Of a stretch of DNA of 64,000 bases, positions 20,770 through 31,455 are shown piece by piece. Every line of letters starts with the position of its first letter. The stretch's first letter is position 1. A model generated the notes under the pieces. That model did no database searches, was not told the DNA's origin, and was given only the letters and a program-made list of their open reading frames with translations. This stretch comes from Linanthus parryae (taxonomy: Eukaryota > Streptophyta > Magnoliopsida > Ericales > Polemoniaceae), in assembly GCA_023055425.1 (NCBI GenBank), contig JALGPY010000008.1:18263359-18327358 (forward strand). The letters run 5' to 3'. The translations under genes and the position numbers were made by a program.

Positions 20770-20826
20770 ATTTTCTGACAAAATCAATACTGCTGGTAGC
20801 TAAGTGTCACCAAGAAAGGATACTGC
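20577..20826. mobile_element. Foldback MITE, complete copy
   Basis: The ends gcagtatc (20577) and gatactgc (to 20826) enclose inverted repeats of about 38 bp that differ at one base (gacactaagctaccagcag against gacacttagctaccagcag, and onward). The interior is also palindromic (taccgacatcgcgc against gcgcgacgtcggta). Nearly the whole 250 bp can fold into one hairpin. No clear target duplication; no coding capacity. Confidence 0.7.
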
Positions 20827-20863
20827 AAGGGGGTTTCCTGTCAAAAGTTCTATTATTTAGTAA

Positions 20864-21147
20864 GAATTGAAGTTTCTGATCCGATCTGTGAGACTGTGGA
20901 TACAAAACCAGGTTAGCAAACTAGGTCAATTATTGATGGTGAGATTATATGTATGCTTTTCTTGGTGCCAAAGTATCCCGTGTGATTTCAGTTTCTTTAA
21001 TTCACATTTGACTTAGCTTTCTAATATACAAAACTGAATACTTGGAGCACAAGTACAGCAATGCAAACAGCAAAATATATTGCTGCAATTGAAGTTGACT
21101 TCTATAGTTTCTTTCTGTTTTCAAGATTAGTTTCTTTCATTTCTGAG
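20864..21147. repeat. WD40-gene 5' flank, paralogous to 12075-12412
   Basis: Begins gaagtttctgatcc and ends tttctttcatttc, 30 bp before the predicted start codon of the WD40 gene. The conserved flank probably holds the promoter or, if the gene is a 5'-truncated ATG16 copy, a former intron. Confidence 0.65.
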
Positions 21148-21178
21148 TTCAAATTTGAAAAGCTTGAGCACATATCTC

Positions 21179-22866
21179 ATGGAAGACCTTGAAATGGATG
21201 ACTTAAACAAACAACAAACTGTCTCATGTTCCCCACCAAGGAAGAAGGCCAAGACAAGCGATGATTCGCCTTTTGGAGCCTCCTCTATATCATCGTCACT
21301 TACCAACTCTCTGAACTTCAAAATCCGCGCTCATGAAGGCGAGTGTGGATCCGTGTTATTCCTCAAAAATTCAACAAATTTGGTCAGCGGAGGGAAAGAT
21401 GGTGCCGTAAAAGTATGGGACACGAGCAAAGGGACACTAGTTTCGGCTCTCCAGGAGGCTCCTAGACCGGTTTGTGGTCTTGCTGTTAGCCCGGATAATG
21501 AACTTCTAGTTGCAGCTCTCAGTTCAAGCAAAATTTGTATTTGGGAATTGAGTAGTGGCCGGATTCGACATACTTTGGAGCATTGGAGCAAAGAAATGGT
21601 TACTGCGATGGATGTCAGTCGGCTCTCGAGCCAATACATGGTCAGTGGAAGCAAAGGTAATGTTAAATCATATATTTTCTTGTTTAATATCTCTCTATGA
21701 ACATTTCCTTAACTTAAACTAGAAATTATGTCTAAAATTATGTTCGTTCAGAATTATTCGAATTGTAAAATATTCTTTATGGATATCTGGATATCGTAAT
21801 TTCTGATACAGATTGGGCCTGTTTGAAAGAGATTAAGTCGAGAGGTAGAGGAATGTCAATAAGAATTTTTGGTTAAACCTCTCCAAACCAAAAAATGCGG
21901 GATTCCGGAAAAAATTTGAATTTCAGGTTTTTTTGCCGGAATTCTGGATTTTTTTTGGGATTTCAGGATTTTTTTTTGGGTGATTCCCGGATTATTTTGC
22001 GGGACATTCCGGATTAATTGAATAATTTCAGGATTGCAAAAAAATGTGAATTTTATTTTTTTTACTAATAATTTACAAAAAATTATCACTCATCCAAAGA
22101 GACCTACTATCTGTTCTCAAACTACTTTGTGTAGACATTAACTATTTCTAAAGTTGTAGTATGTTTAAATGTAAAGACTCTATGAATAGATAAAGAAATC
22201 AATGTGACAGAGAAAACTCTCATGACATTTTTTGAGCAAAAAACTGTAATATTATTGAATAAGAAATAAGTTGAAGAGGCATAAATGTTAAAACTTTTTT
22301 GGGCAGGTAAATGTGTAGTGTACTGGGACTTGCAACAGGGCACTCGAATGTGCACAGCCCATTATTCTGGAAGTGACTGCAATGCCATTTGCTTCTCCAT
22401 GGATGATCAAATGGTCTGCTCAGGACACTCAAATGGCTCAATCTTCTTTACCGATAATGGCAGTTGTATGCGGTGTTTGCGAGAACTCAAGGCTCACATG
22501 CAATCCGTCACTTCCCTTTGCCCTCTGCAGAACAGAAACCTAATTCTGAGCAGTGGGAGAGACAATTGGCACAATCTTATCGACGTTAGGACAGGGCAGG
22601 TTTGTACCAAGTTTAGGACAGAGAAGAATAAGGTGGAATCGGGTTCGAACTGGGGTAAGAATTGTGTGAGTCCAGATGATGAGTTTGTTGCTGTTGGAGG
22701 TGGTGATGGGTTGGTGAAGATTCGGTCATTGAAGATGTGTAAAATGGTGGAGACTTTGAAGGGACATAGTGATGATGATGTTGGTGTTGGTTGTTGTTCT
22801 TGGAGTGGGTTGGGGAAGCCATTGGGTTCTGCTGATAGTGATGGAAATGTTTGTGTTTGGACTTGA
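21179..22866 (+). CDS. ATG16: ATG16-like WD40-repeat protein without the usual N-terminus
   Basis: Two exons, 21179-21656 and 22307-22866, join across a GT-AG intron (aaag|gtaatg ... gggcag|gtaaat) to give 345 aa in one frame. Apart from a short polar head with a basic PPRKKAK patch it is all WD40 repeats: RAHEGECGSVLF, SGGKDGAVKVWDTS, ICIWELSSGRIRHTL, CNAICFSMDDQMVCSGH, ILSSGRDNWHNLIDVRT, and the C-terminal CCSWSGLGKPLGSADSDG. The order and the last motif match the WD40 part of plant ATG16 (autophagy; scaffold of the ATG12-ATG5 conjugate). The ATG5-binding helix and coiled coil that precede it in ATG16 (about 500 aa in total) are missing. Some WD positions are degenerate (SGSIFFTDNG, VVYWDLQQG). 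It may be a 5'-truncated duplicate with retained frame, or a pseudogene. Upstream flank is duplicated at 12075-12412. Confidence 0.65.
21657..22306 (+). other. Intron of the WD40 gene
   Basis: 650-bp AT-rich intron with canonical GT...AG ends and a T-rich acceptor (cttttttgggcag). It contains direct and inverted copies of gggattccgg-like motifs near 21890-22015, perhaps an old MITE. Confidence 0.75.
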
Positions 22867-23071
22867 ATGTTTGATTTGGTTTCATTGTAAAGTACAATAA
22901 AAATTGGTAAAACTTGACGCTGTCTATTGGTCATTCCGATCATGAAACTCCGATTTAGTGTGATTTGCACGCTATTCTACTGGAGAGGAGTTCATCTAAT
23001 CCTCCTCACTCAAATCCAACGGAGTTGTAAATGGCGCCGAACTTCAAGGCCTAGACAGAAATGAAAAAGCG

Positions 23072-23154
23072 AAAAAAAACGGCGCCGTTGCCGGGGATCG
23101 AACCCGGGTCACCCGCGTGACAGGCGGGAATACTTACCACTATACTACAACGAC
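23072..23154 (-). tRNA. trnD-GUC: tRNA-Asp(GTC)
   Basis: The minus strand of 23084-23154 folds as a complete 71-nt tRNA: acceptor stem GTCGTTG pairing with CAACGGC, A box tagtatagtgg, anticodon arm CCCGC-CTGTCAC-GCGGG (anticodon GTC, Asp), T arm with B box ggttcgatccc. A run of eight T on the minus strand (23072-23079) follows as Pol III terminator. No intron. All pairing is intact, so it is very likely a working nuclear gene. Confidence 0.95.
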
Positions 23155-23994
23155 TTCGTGCTCATGTTTTCAAAAGCTGTGGATTTTAAACTACGGATGG
23201 GAGTTGTAAATGGACAGTCACCTATTATGTTTCGTGTTTTTTTCGTTGTTTCGAGATACTGTAAAATAACATGCAAAAAACCGTATTCTACTGAGAGTGT
23301 CTAAAAAATTCAAACCGAGCATGTATTGAAAAATTAGCATGGAATGATAAAACACTATTGTACCACAAGAAATTGGGAGTTATAAGCGACAACTTCTGAA
23401 TGCTAAAGATAGCATCAGCTTAGAAGCTGTTAGTCTCAAGAGTGGTAGTGGAAATGGACTGAACAAAGGAACACTTGAGCCCGATGTATATACTGACCTT
23501 ACAGTTTCGTAACTACAAACCAGTGCTAAAGGTTTTTTGTTGGCAATATATTGAGTAGAGTTGATAATAGAAATAATGATACGTCATTTTATGGAACCCG
23601 TGATTGGGTGTATTCTTACATGCATATGCCTTCAGCTCATCTTTGGATTGTGACAAAATCTCAGTTTGCAGTTTTGTGATTTGCTGTTGGAATCCATTCA
23701 TCGGTACTTTGGGTTGGTGTGTGTATTCTTTTATGAACACCACTTGTTCGATGAAATGTCACTGCATGTGTAGAGGCACCAAATATTTCCTGAATGATGA
23801 TGAATATCTGTAGAACTTATGAATTATTCAAGAACTTCATTCAATTCTGGGTTAGGTTTTATCCTCTTTTCTAGTCAGAAGAGGATAAAACCAAAATGTT
23901 CAAATCTAAGCATTATTTCATGTCCAAATTCCAAATTAAGATGCCAAAACATAATCTCCAAAGTATCTAGCAAACGCAACATATTGTATACGGC
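23155..23994. other. Intergenic, with one perfect hairpin
   Basis: No gene seen. At 23855-23892 there is a perfect 14-bp inverted repeat (ggttttatcctctt / aagaggataaaacc) around a 10-nt loop. It lies downstream of the BTB-TAZ gene, which is transcribed toward it. Confidence 0.6.
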
Positions 23995-24002
23995 CACACC
24001 GG

Positions 24003-24211
24003 CAAGGACGGACCTATGCATTCACCAACAGGGGCCATGGCCCCCCCTGGAAGTTGGGTTATTAGGGTGGAGTAGTTATGTTATGCTCTAGCAACACCAG
24101 ATTGAGAAAAAAATTCTACCTATGGCCCCCCCTATCTAAACTAAGTCTCATAGAATTATCTAGGATGTTTACCTCGGCCCCTGCTGAGAAAAAATCCTGG
24201 GTCCGTCCCTG
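24003..24211. mobile_element. hAT-type MITE with 8-bp target duplication
   Basis: Ends caaggacggacc and ggtccgtccctg are inverted repeats (one mismatch). The direct repeat cacaccgg flanks exactly (23995-24002 and 24212-24219). An 8-bp TSD with CA.GG tips is the hAT signature. 209 bp, no coding capacity. Confidence 0.85.
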
Positions 24212-24511
24212 CACACCGGTAAATTTACGGTCTTCTAAATTTACTGCAAACTGAAACTTACTGCCACTATAATCTACCTCGCCATCCTATCTATACCAAA
24301 CCACTGTTTTTTCACAGTACCAAACGCAATGGGAATATTACCAAAACGCAACCCAGAGCTCTATACCTCCATCACCACCACTTCTGATGACTGTCAAATG
24401 GGAAGATTACCAAAAACACGACCCAGAGATACATCCGTCAGCACTTCGGATGAAGTCTACAGAACGAACGTACAACAACACCAACACCAACACCGCCCTC
24501 TCATCTGTTAC

Positions 24512-27500
24512 CTACGTGCGGGTGTTGTTCCCAAGTTTCTCTCTGCCTGCTTCGGCAAACCTGGACAAGGAAGACATGGCTTTTGCTGATAGCACTTTCC
24601 TCACCAGCAGCTCCCACCTTCCATCGTCGCCTTTTTTCTGATGACGATGATGGTCATCAGTTTTGAATCGCCTGTCACAAAAGACATTACCGATATCATG
24701 CTCTTGGACTAAGTTGCTAATATTAACCAACTTATAAATAAGCTATCAAGTTTCAAGAACATGTATAGTTAACCTCTTAAGCCAAGTTTTTGCAAGGATT
24801 CTCAGTGAATGTTACAACGAGCTCAACCTGCGTCTTTCTGCTTTGTTCCCTGTTTTTCATCTAAGGCTTTTTCAACTACTTAATCCATCTGGGCTCTGGC
24901 CTTGTTCTATGCGAAACTAACTAATTATCCAGCTTTCTAACTGCATCATTCAATGACTCAACAGCTCATAATCAAAGTCTTACCCAAAGCCTCAGTATTC
25001 CAAACAACTGTTAACTGACTGAGCAAGGTGACCTTAATTCTTCATGCTAAATGAAATGAAACCAGCTCACGTCGTTGCTTACGTCTTCTTGCGTGGCCAA
25101 TATAACAACTTTAAACTCGACGTATCATCTTTCACTTAAGGTCTAGATTTATCTTTGAAGAATGCTTGCATAGGGGAACAGATATAGCACTTGTTTCATG
25201 GAAAACTAGCAACGCTGACTAAAATGTGAGACTTCAGAAACATCATACTGAAAAGAAAGTGAACGCCGAGTTTAAACCTCGAGAAGATTTTGCCATTTTC
25301 TAGACATTTTGGTTTGTAATGATAGTATGATACCCAAGTTCACTACCAAAGTTCTTACATGTAAATGTAAATTCTCTTTTTTATGACAAGAAACCCCCAG
25401 CCGCTACTCTTTCGGGGGCGCACGGAGTAAAACTTTATTTCGTCTGAATAGCCTTTGAACAACACTAGATAAAAAACCAAAAACTGACTGGCAGGCTAGC
25501 AATTGAGACCGCTGAGTGGCAGTCAGTGGCGGAGCCAGAAAATCAAGTCAGCCGGGGCAAGATTCGCGAAGTCAAAAGTCAAAGTTAAAAGTCAACAGTC
25601 GAAATTCGTTATATTTCATAAGCAATTATACACACAAACATCAAATTAATAATTAACACAATACTCAGAAGTCACAATTTGTTCTTTTTTTAGGAGATAG
25701 AGTTTATAATAGGTAAATGATAAATTGGCAAAAAAAAGAAGGAAAAAATGTTGATTGGGAGGAGCTTTGAACCTGAGTAATATGATTTGCCAACTAAAAC
25801 ATCTAACCACTTAGGTTAGATGGCAATTTGCAATTTCAAGGGGGCAAAAATCTATATTCTTATGGTATAGTCATAAAAAAATCTATAAAACTAAGGGTAC
25901 TAGTAGAAATTTTTAAATTTTAGGGGCGGGGACAACTGCCACCCCTTGCCCCTCCATGGGTCCGCACTTAGAATTGGCAGTTCTCACTCTCTCCTAAATT
26001 CCGAACTAAAAGATCAAACACCTAATATGCATGCGCGACCAACTCAACTATGCCAAATAAGAACTGTGGTATGTTCATGTTTTGCAGCTATGTTATTTTT
26101 AGGATACTTGCAAAGTGGGTTACCTGCAAAGTGGGACCTTGCAGTGAGCTGGAAGGTGAGAACATATACAGGAGTGGAGTCTGAGAAGCTGCCACATACG
26201 GTTACACCTTGCACATCTTCCTCCTGATTTTGCCCTCACCTTACACGAAGCAAAGTGCTTGATCAACAGCTGCACGCCCCTACACGTGTCAAATTTGCTG
26301 CAAGGGCCCCTCTGCCTTGTGGGCTCCACGTCATGAGGCCCCACATATGTGCATCCTTCTGTGCAAATGTGTTCTAAGCATTCCATGGCTTCGCCTAGCT
26401 GTATATACATACTCTGTTCCACTTTCTGCCTCTTGGCCCTCCTCCTCCTCTGCATTATTATTTCATCACCATCACACGCCAAAACGAGTAGATAGATAAG
26501 CTTATCTCAGTACCCACTTGACCCAAATTTGTCATCAAAATCCAAGATAAATAATTCATATCACAAAATGCAAAATACAAGATTTCGATTTGAATTGAAT
26601 AGAGCCAAAATTGTGAGCACAAGATAAATTATTCAAGTTATGCATTGGGTGGTGTGTTTGGAATTTAAGAGGTTTGGATTTTAAGAGGTGAGGAAGCTGC
26701 CCCATTTCGGGGTCAGAGACTGTGATATCACTTTAAGCCTCTTATGAGACTTTAAAATGAAATTAATTGAAGAAACAATAGATCACTCATTAACAAAGAC
26801 TGCGTTATCACTAAACTAGTATAGAAACGAGCCTTACCGACTCGAACCACTTCCATTTTAGTACTTGAGAACAATTCCACTCTCAAAGTTCTCCAGATCC
26901 TAGAAATTAGAGCATGTTTGTTAGCCTAAAAACCTGAAATAACTATAATTGAAGATAAATGTTTTGTATGAGCTGAACCACATAGCACGACACATTTCTC
27001 ATGATTCATGCTCCTCCATTCCAAATTGAGTATCCGTGAGAACTCTGAGGATGGTTTACTGAGATTTATGATGAGTCTTTGACTTGATATATTCGGAGTA
27101 AAGTTGTTTGTGTGGTACTTTTCGAAAAAGTAAAAAGGTTACATTTTGAAAAATGACGTCGAGGGAAGTAAGGTGGAATTGAAAATATAGTTAGAATTTT
27201 GGTAACATAACATTGATTTTTTGGGGACTTTCATTTTAGATATGTAAAACACAAACTCTGCATAAACAGCATATTTAGAAGGCCTACTAGTAGCTCTGCG
27301 CGTAGGTATGTACCAGTTCAATTTCATGAATGAATTGTATGATCTCGAGCTCAAGCCAAGGATCATGGTCTTGAATGAACTTCCACCCTTCAGTCTTCTC
27401 CACGGATTTGAAGTTCTTGTAGACAAGCTTCATGCACTTGATGTAAAGATCGGGTGCATCGCATTGCCTTGCCAGGTAGAGAAAATCCACCACGTTATGG

Positions 27501-29868
27501 ATCCTCAACCGTTGATCAACCAAAGCTCTGGTGCACGTCTGCTTCAGCTCAGGCACCAAGAACGCGTGCGACAGAGCCAGTAGATGGATTCCATATTTCC
27601 TCATTTCCTTCATGGTGGGCCTGAAACATTAAACATATTCTTCAATCGCTAACTCACAATATCATATTTAGCTCCGATGTTGTTGGAAGTTTGAAAAATA
27701 CGAATTGCACCAAACCGGCATAAACAAATAAATTATATTATAGTAGTAATTTTTAATAAGTAATAAAGAATTTCCCGTGGTTGTGAGGTCACAAGTGTGC
27801 CACGTGTAGCGTACGAAATAGAGAGCCTGTCAGGAGTTTATGAATTTTAATTAACAGGAAGATCAATTCAGGTGACCCGAGCCTAATTGTCCCCATCAAT
27901 TTATTTATTTATTCAAACGTACGAGAAGTCATTTTCTCAGTGATGTTCTTTTAATTCCTATATTATTTATGGGCCTTCCACAATATTAGAGATATAAAAA
28001 TATTAGCATTTGACCTCCTCCAGCCGTTCGCTGTGTTTGATGATATTTTATTACAAAAAACATGTGATAGGTTGGCAAGAAACTTGAAGTAACTACATTT
28101 TTAAAAATGTTTGGTATGAGCAGAAAAGTTGTCTACAAATTGAAATATAAAATTGACAAATTTAGATTTCAGCACAAATATGTTTTAATCCCGAGTCCAG
28201 GGCATCCTCCAAAATGTAATTAAAATTTTAATATACGCCATATTTCAACAAAGCTAAATGAAAATCCGTGTTCCCAAACAAGCACTAAAACCAAATCACG
28301 CCAATGAAAATTTACATAAATTCTCAAAATAATTTCTCAAATAAATAAATAATTATTTTGTCGTCAACAGGATTTGAACCCGTGACTTCATGCAGAGGCT
28401 TCCAACGCTCTACCACTTGAGCTACCACCCTAGCTGACCAATTTATTTATTTTTAGTCTGTTTTCAGAAGACTGTAACCAGTTTATTGATAAATTTATTT
28501 TGATTTTCCTTAATTATGATTTATCTTAATCTCTAAGGCTGCTTGGAAATAAGGATTTTTCTAAAAACAAAGGAAAAAGAAAGGAATTTCACATAATCCA
28601 AGAATCTAGGAATGATTTTTCTTTTACAACAATCTAAAAAATGGTGTTGACAATATTCTTTTACCATATTGAATTTGCAAAGCCACATATTCTATGCACA
28701 ATCAATCAAATAAACAGGCTTTCGATTCTTTTCCTTTATTTTATTTTTGTTTCTCAAAAGTAATTTTTTTTTTTTCTTTTTTGAGGAAAAAAAGTTTTTT
28801 TTGAGAAAAAAAGTAATTTCAAATAAGAAGTTAAATAAATAAAATCAAATTATTATTTTTAAAATAAAATAAAATTACTTAATTGAAACCCAGCTCTTTC
28901 TTCCCAATTTGACTTTTGTCACTATTCACTGGGTCACCGGTAATTTGAATAGCAAACCGATGTAATTTTTCAATAATTTTTTCATGGTGTTGTAGAGTAA
29001 AAGTTACTCTATAATATGGTGAAAAAATCATCAAAAAATCATATTATTTTGCTATCCAAATTACCTGGTCAAAGTGACCAAGATACGAGTCAAAAAAGTC
29101 AGAAAGAGCTAGGACGGACTGGTAGGATGGCAATAGCCTAAACAATGCAAAGTTCATTTGAGAATTTGATTTCCGAGCGTGCATTTTCCAAACCACTTGC
29201 CCCAATTTTTATTTTATTTTATTTCATTTTTATTTATTTTTATTTATGTTTTATGTTTTGCTTTGTGTATATCCCCAAAATTAAATCACAACACACCATT
29301 CCATTTTCTGGGAAGAGAAAACTAAAGGAAATTAACAAATCTAATTTTTTCTAATGAGTGAAATGAAATCCAATTGAAATTTATCTGAATCAATCACTTC
29401 CAGCAGTAATCCATTCACATACATTCTCGGTTCGATTGTTTATTCATTTTTTTTTTTTACGACGACGATAACACCAACAAAAAAAACTGACCTGGAACCA
29501 TAGAGGAACCGAACGAACACCACGACGGCTTCACAAGGAACGCCGACGATCGGCACCGCCTTACCGGAGCTCCGGCCCTTCACCGACCGATCCGCCAACC
29601 TTCCCAGCACCGGCGACCACGAAGCCTGCCGTTTCCACACCAGACAAAAAAAATTAAAAAATTATCTAATCAGCTCCACTCTCTGCTTAATTCGATTCAC
29701 GATTTGATTAGAAACGAACTGAATTGGATCAAATTGAAGAGTGAGGAATCGATGAGGTACCAGAACAGAGCGGTGGGCGGGGATCCGCATTCCGCCGGAG
29801 GTGATTATCCAGACATCGGCGACAACGGGATCGGAAACGACGACGGAGGGCGGCGAGCGGTGGTTCAT
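24512..29868 (-). CDS. BT: BTB/POZ and TAZ zinc-finger scaffold protein (BT family)
   Basis: Five exons on the minus strand: 29761-29868, 29492-29625, 27314-27620, 26124-26449, 24512-24671. All junctions are GT-AG and the phases agree, giving 344 aa (Arabidopsis BT proteins have about 365). Exons 1-2 give a BTB domain (ADVWIITSGGMRIPAHRSVL, CEAVVVFVRFLYGS). Exon 3 gives the BACK-like linker (YGIHLLALSHAF, CDAPDLYIKCMKLV, KTEGWKFIQDHDP). Exon 4 gives a basic patch and the TAZ zinc finger with its Cys/His set (CLEHICTEGC, GPCSKFDTC, LLIKHFASC, CARCNRMWQLLRLHSCIC, CKVPLC). Exon 5 gives the conserved tail (KKGDDGRWELLVRKVLSAKAMSSL), a calmodulin-binding region in the family. BT proteins are CUL3-associated nuclear/cytosolic adaptors in nitrate, sugar, hormone and gametophyte responses. 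The exon layout matches the family. The member (BT1-BT5) cannot be assigned. Confidence 0.9.
24672..26123 (-). other. BT gene intron 4 (1452 bp)
   Basis: Donor gcag|gtaacc at 26123 and acceptor gtgacag at 24672. The intron hosts an hAT-like relic (25524-25970). The exon 4 frame ends in a stop a few bases into the intron, so intron retention would remove the conserved C-terminal tail but leave BTB and TAZ intact. Confidence 0.75.
25524..25970. mobile_element. hAT-like non-autonomous relic in BT intron 4
   Basis: The left end cagtggcggagccag and the right end gggtccgcac are rough inverted repeats of hAT type. The interior ends in the gcc-rich aactgccaccccttgcccctcc motif common to such elements and holds a tRNA-like stretch near 25770-25830. 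The nearest flanking match (gtggcagt / ttggcagt) has one mismatch and needs a degenerate right tip. Confidence 0.5.
26450..27313 (-). other. BT gene intron 3 (864 bp)
   Basis: Donor aactg|gtacat at 27313 and acceptor taatgcag at 26450. No further features recognised inside. Confidence 0.7.
27621..29491 (-). other. BT gene intron 2 (1871 bp)
   Basis: Donor ccag|gtcagt at 29491 and acceptor atgtttcag at 27621. AT-rich. It contains an antisense SINE head (28361-28438) and long T-runs (about 28766-28800). Confidence 0.75.
28361..28438 (-). mobile_element. tRNA-derived SINE (head and body)
   Basis: On the minus strand: ctagggtggtagctcaagtg (A box), gcgttggaagcctctgcatg, then B box gggttcaaatcc and gacgac, the same architecture as 19150-19261. 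It is in the same orientation as the BT gene. No clean target duplication was found in the attt-rich flanks. Confidence 0.7.
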
Positions 29869-29982
29869 TTTTCAGGTCGGCGACGAACGGAAGTGTGTAT
29901 GATTGATTTAGTTGAGTGCTGAGAGTCGGTATGGAGTGCTTATTTTGGAGCCCAGTGTGTGTAGTTGATCTTTTTTGGCTCC

Positions 29983-29992
29983 ATTTATATAG
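29983..29992 (-). promoter_or_regulatory. TATA box of the BT gene
   Basis: Minus strand gctatataaatgg, about 115 bp upstream of the BT start codon at 29868. It implies a 5' UTR of 80-90 nt, reasonable for a plant gene. Confidence 0.6.
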
Positions 29993-29999
29993 CGTGAGT

Positions 30000-30469
30000 G
30001 ACACACGTTTCATGCGTCAAGTTGAATTAAATTCTAAAACAACCCTCATAAGTTTGAGATATTGTGAATACGCCCCTCACTTGAGTGAGCATTTGTACTT
30101 GTGTGTCATATTGTCTTTACCTTGGTTTCATGAAAGAGACTTTCACCGATTCTAGTTTGGCTGAAGAACACTGTAGACACCTAAAAGAACACTGTAGGCA
30201 GCTAAAATATGTGAATCAAAATGGTTATGGCCTAAAGGATGTCTGAATAAAAGATCAAATTTGAGCAAAATGATGAGATAAATCAGTATCAGGCACTGTG
30301 GAAAGACGAGTTGCGTAACACCGCGTGTCTCGCACAGAGAACCCATTAAGTGGAGGTTACAAATGGAATTGCAGTTTTAAGTATATGATTACTGCAAATG
30401 TAGTTGTATGACTATTGTTAGGAAATTAAGTAAAATAGACTTTTCTATATAACTACGGCAAAAGTCCCC
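30000..30469. other. Intergenic, upstream of the BT gene
   Basis: No gene seen. The stretch likely holds upstream regulatory sequence of the BT gene, but no specific site can be defended. Confidence 0.4.
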
Positions 30470-30620
30470 TATAATTTTATATATGGTATCTCAAGTTATT
30501 ATAAAATTGCACAGAGAACCCATTGTCTCTCCTATTAATGATTACAAGTATAATTTTATATAAGGTATCTCAAGTTATTATAAAATTGCACAGAGAACCC
30601 ATTGTCTCTCCTATTAATGA
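30470..30620. repeat. Tandem direct duplication, two 79-bp units
   Basis: tataattttatata..ggtatctcaagttatt through tctcctattaatga occurs at 30470 and again at 30549, almost identical. It lies directly left of the Mutator-like element. Confidence 0.85.
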
Positions 30621-31455
30621 AGGATGAAATTCATAATAAAAAGGCAAAAAAGCAATTTACCCCCATGAACTTTCAATTTGTTGTCAAAAACAACCACAGA
30701 CTATTTATTTGGTCAATTCCAACCCTATACTTGCATTCCGTCTGCAATTGTATGATTCCGTCCGTTTTAGACGTTAGGAGGCAAATGTTGCAGAATTTTG
30801 GAGACTTAATTTAATGATAGACTAATATTGAATAATGAATAGACGAATTTACCCTTATTGATTTTATGAGTCAGTAGAACCATGTTTGAGTCCTAGTAAA
30901 CATCTATCTACAGGGAGTAAAAATTAGGTTGAAAGTTTTGACGACATTTAACGTGGTCTAAGAGAAAGAACGATTCAACGAGTGAGAGATTCATCACTTA
31001 GGAACCCTAATCACCATTGAACTCTCAATAAGAACGCCGCGGACGCAAACACGACGAACAAACTTCGGACGACATAGGGAAAGAGAAGAAGGAAGAAAAG
31101 GACGTACAACATAGCCAGGTAAACAACTAGTTTTCTTGGACAACATTAGAGCATTGCATACCTATAGCCTATACTTCCATTCTGAAATATGTTCACATGA
31201 TATTGTTTTGCATTGTCAAATTCCATACTGTTACAAATTACAAATTTTGATATGGCATGAAAATTGGGGCTCAAAGCATATAAATCTCGAACTTGTCAAT
31301 ATTAGGGTTTTTATGTTTTATGTACATACAGATGTAAGGAGAAAATATGATAAAGGGTGTGTGCCTTGAGAGAACTCGTAAAGAAGAGATCGTTTATTTT
31401 GCTGCAAATGTATATGAAGACTCTTTCTGCATTTTTTTTTTTTTTTTCAGAAATC

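Noticed and set aside
26317..26499. Plus-strand frame opposite the BT TAZ exon
   Set aside because: Shadow of the conserved zinc-finger exon on the other strand.
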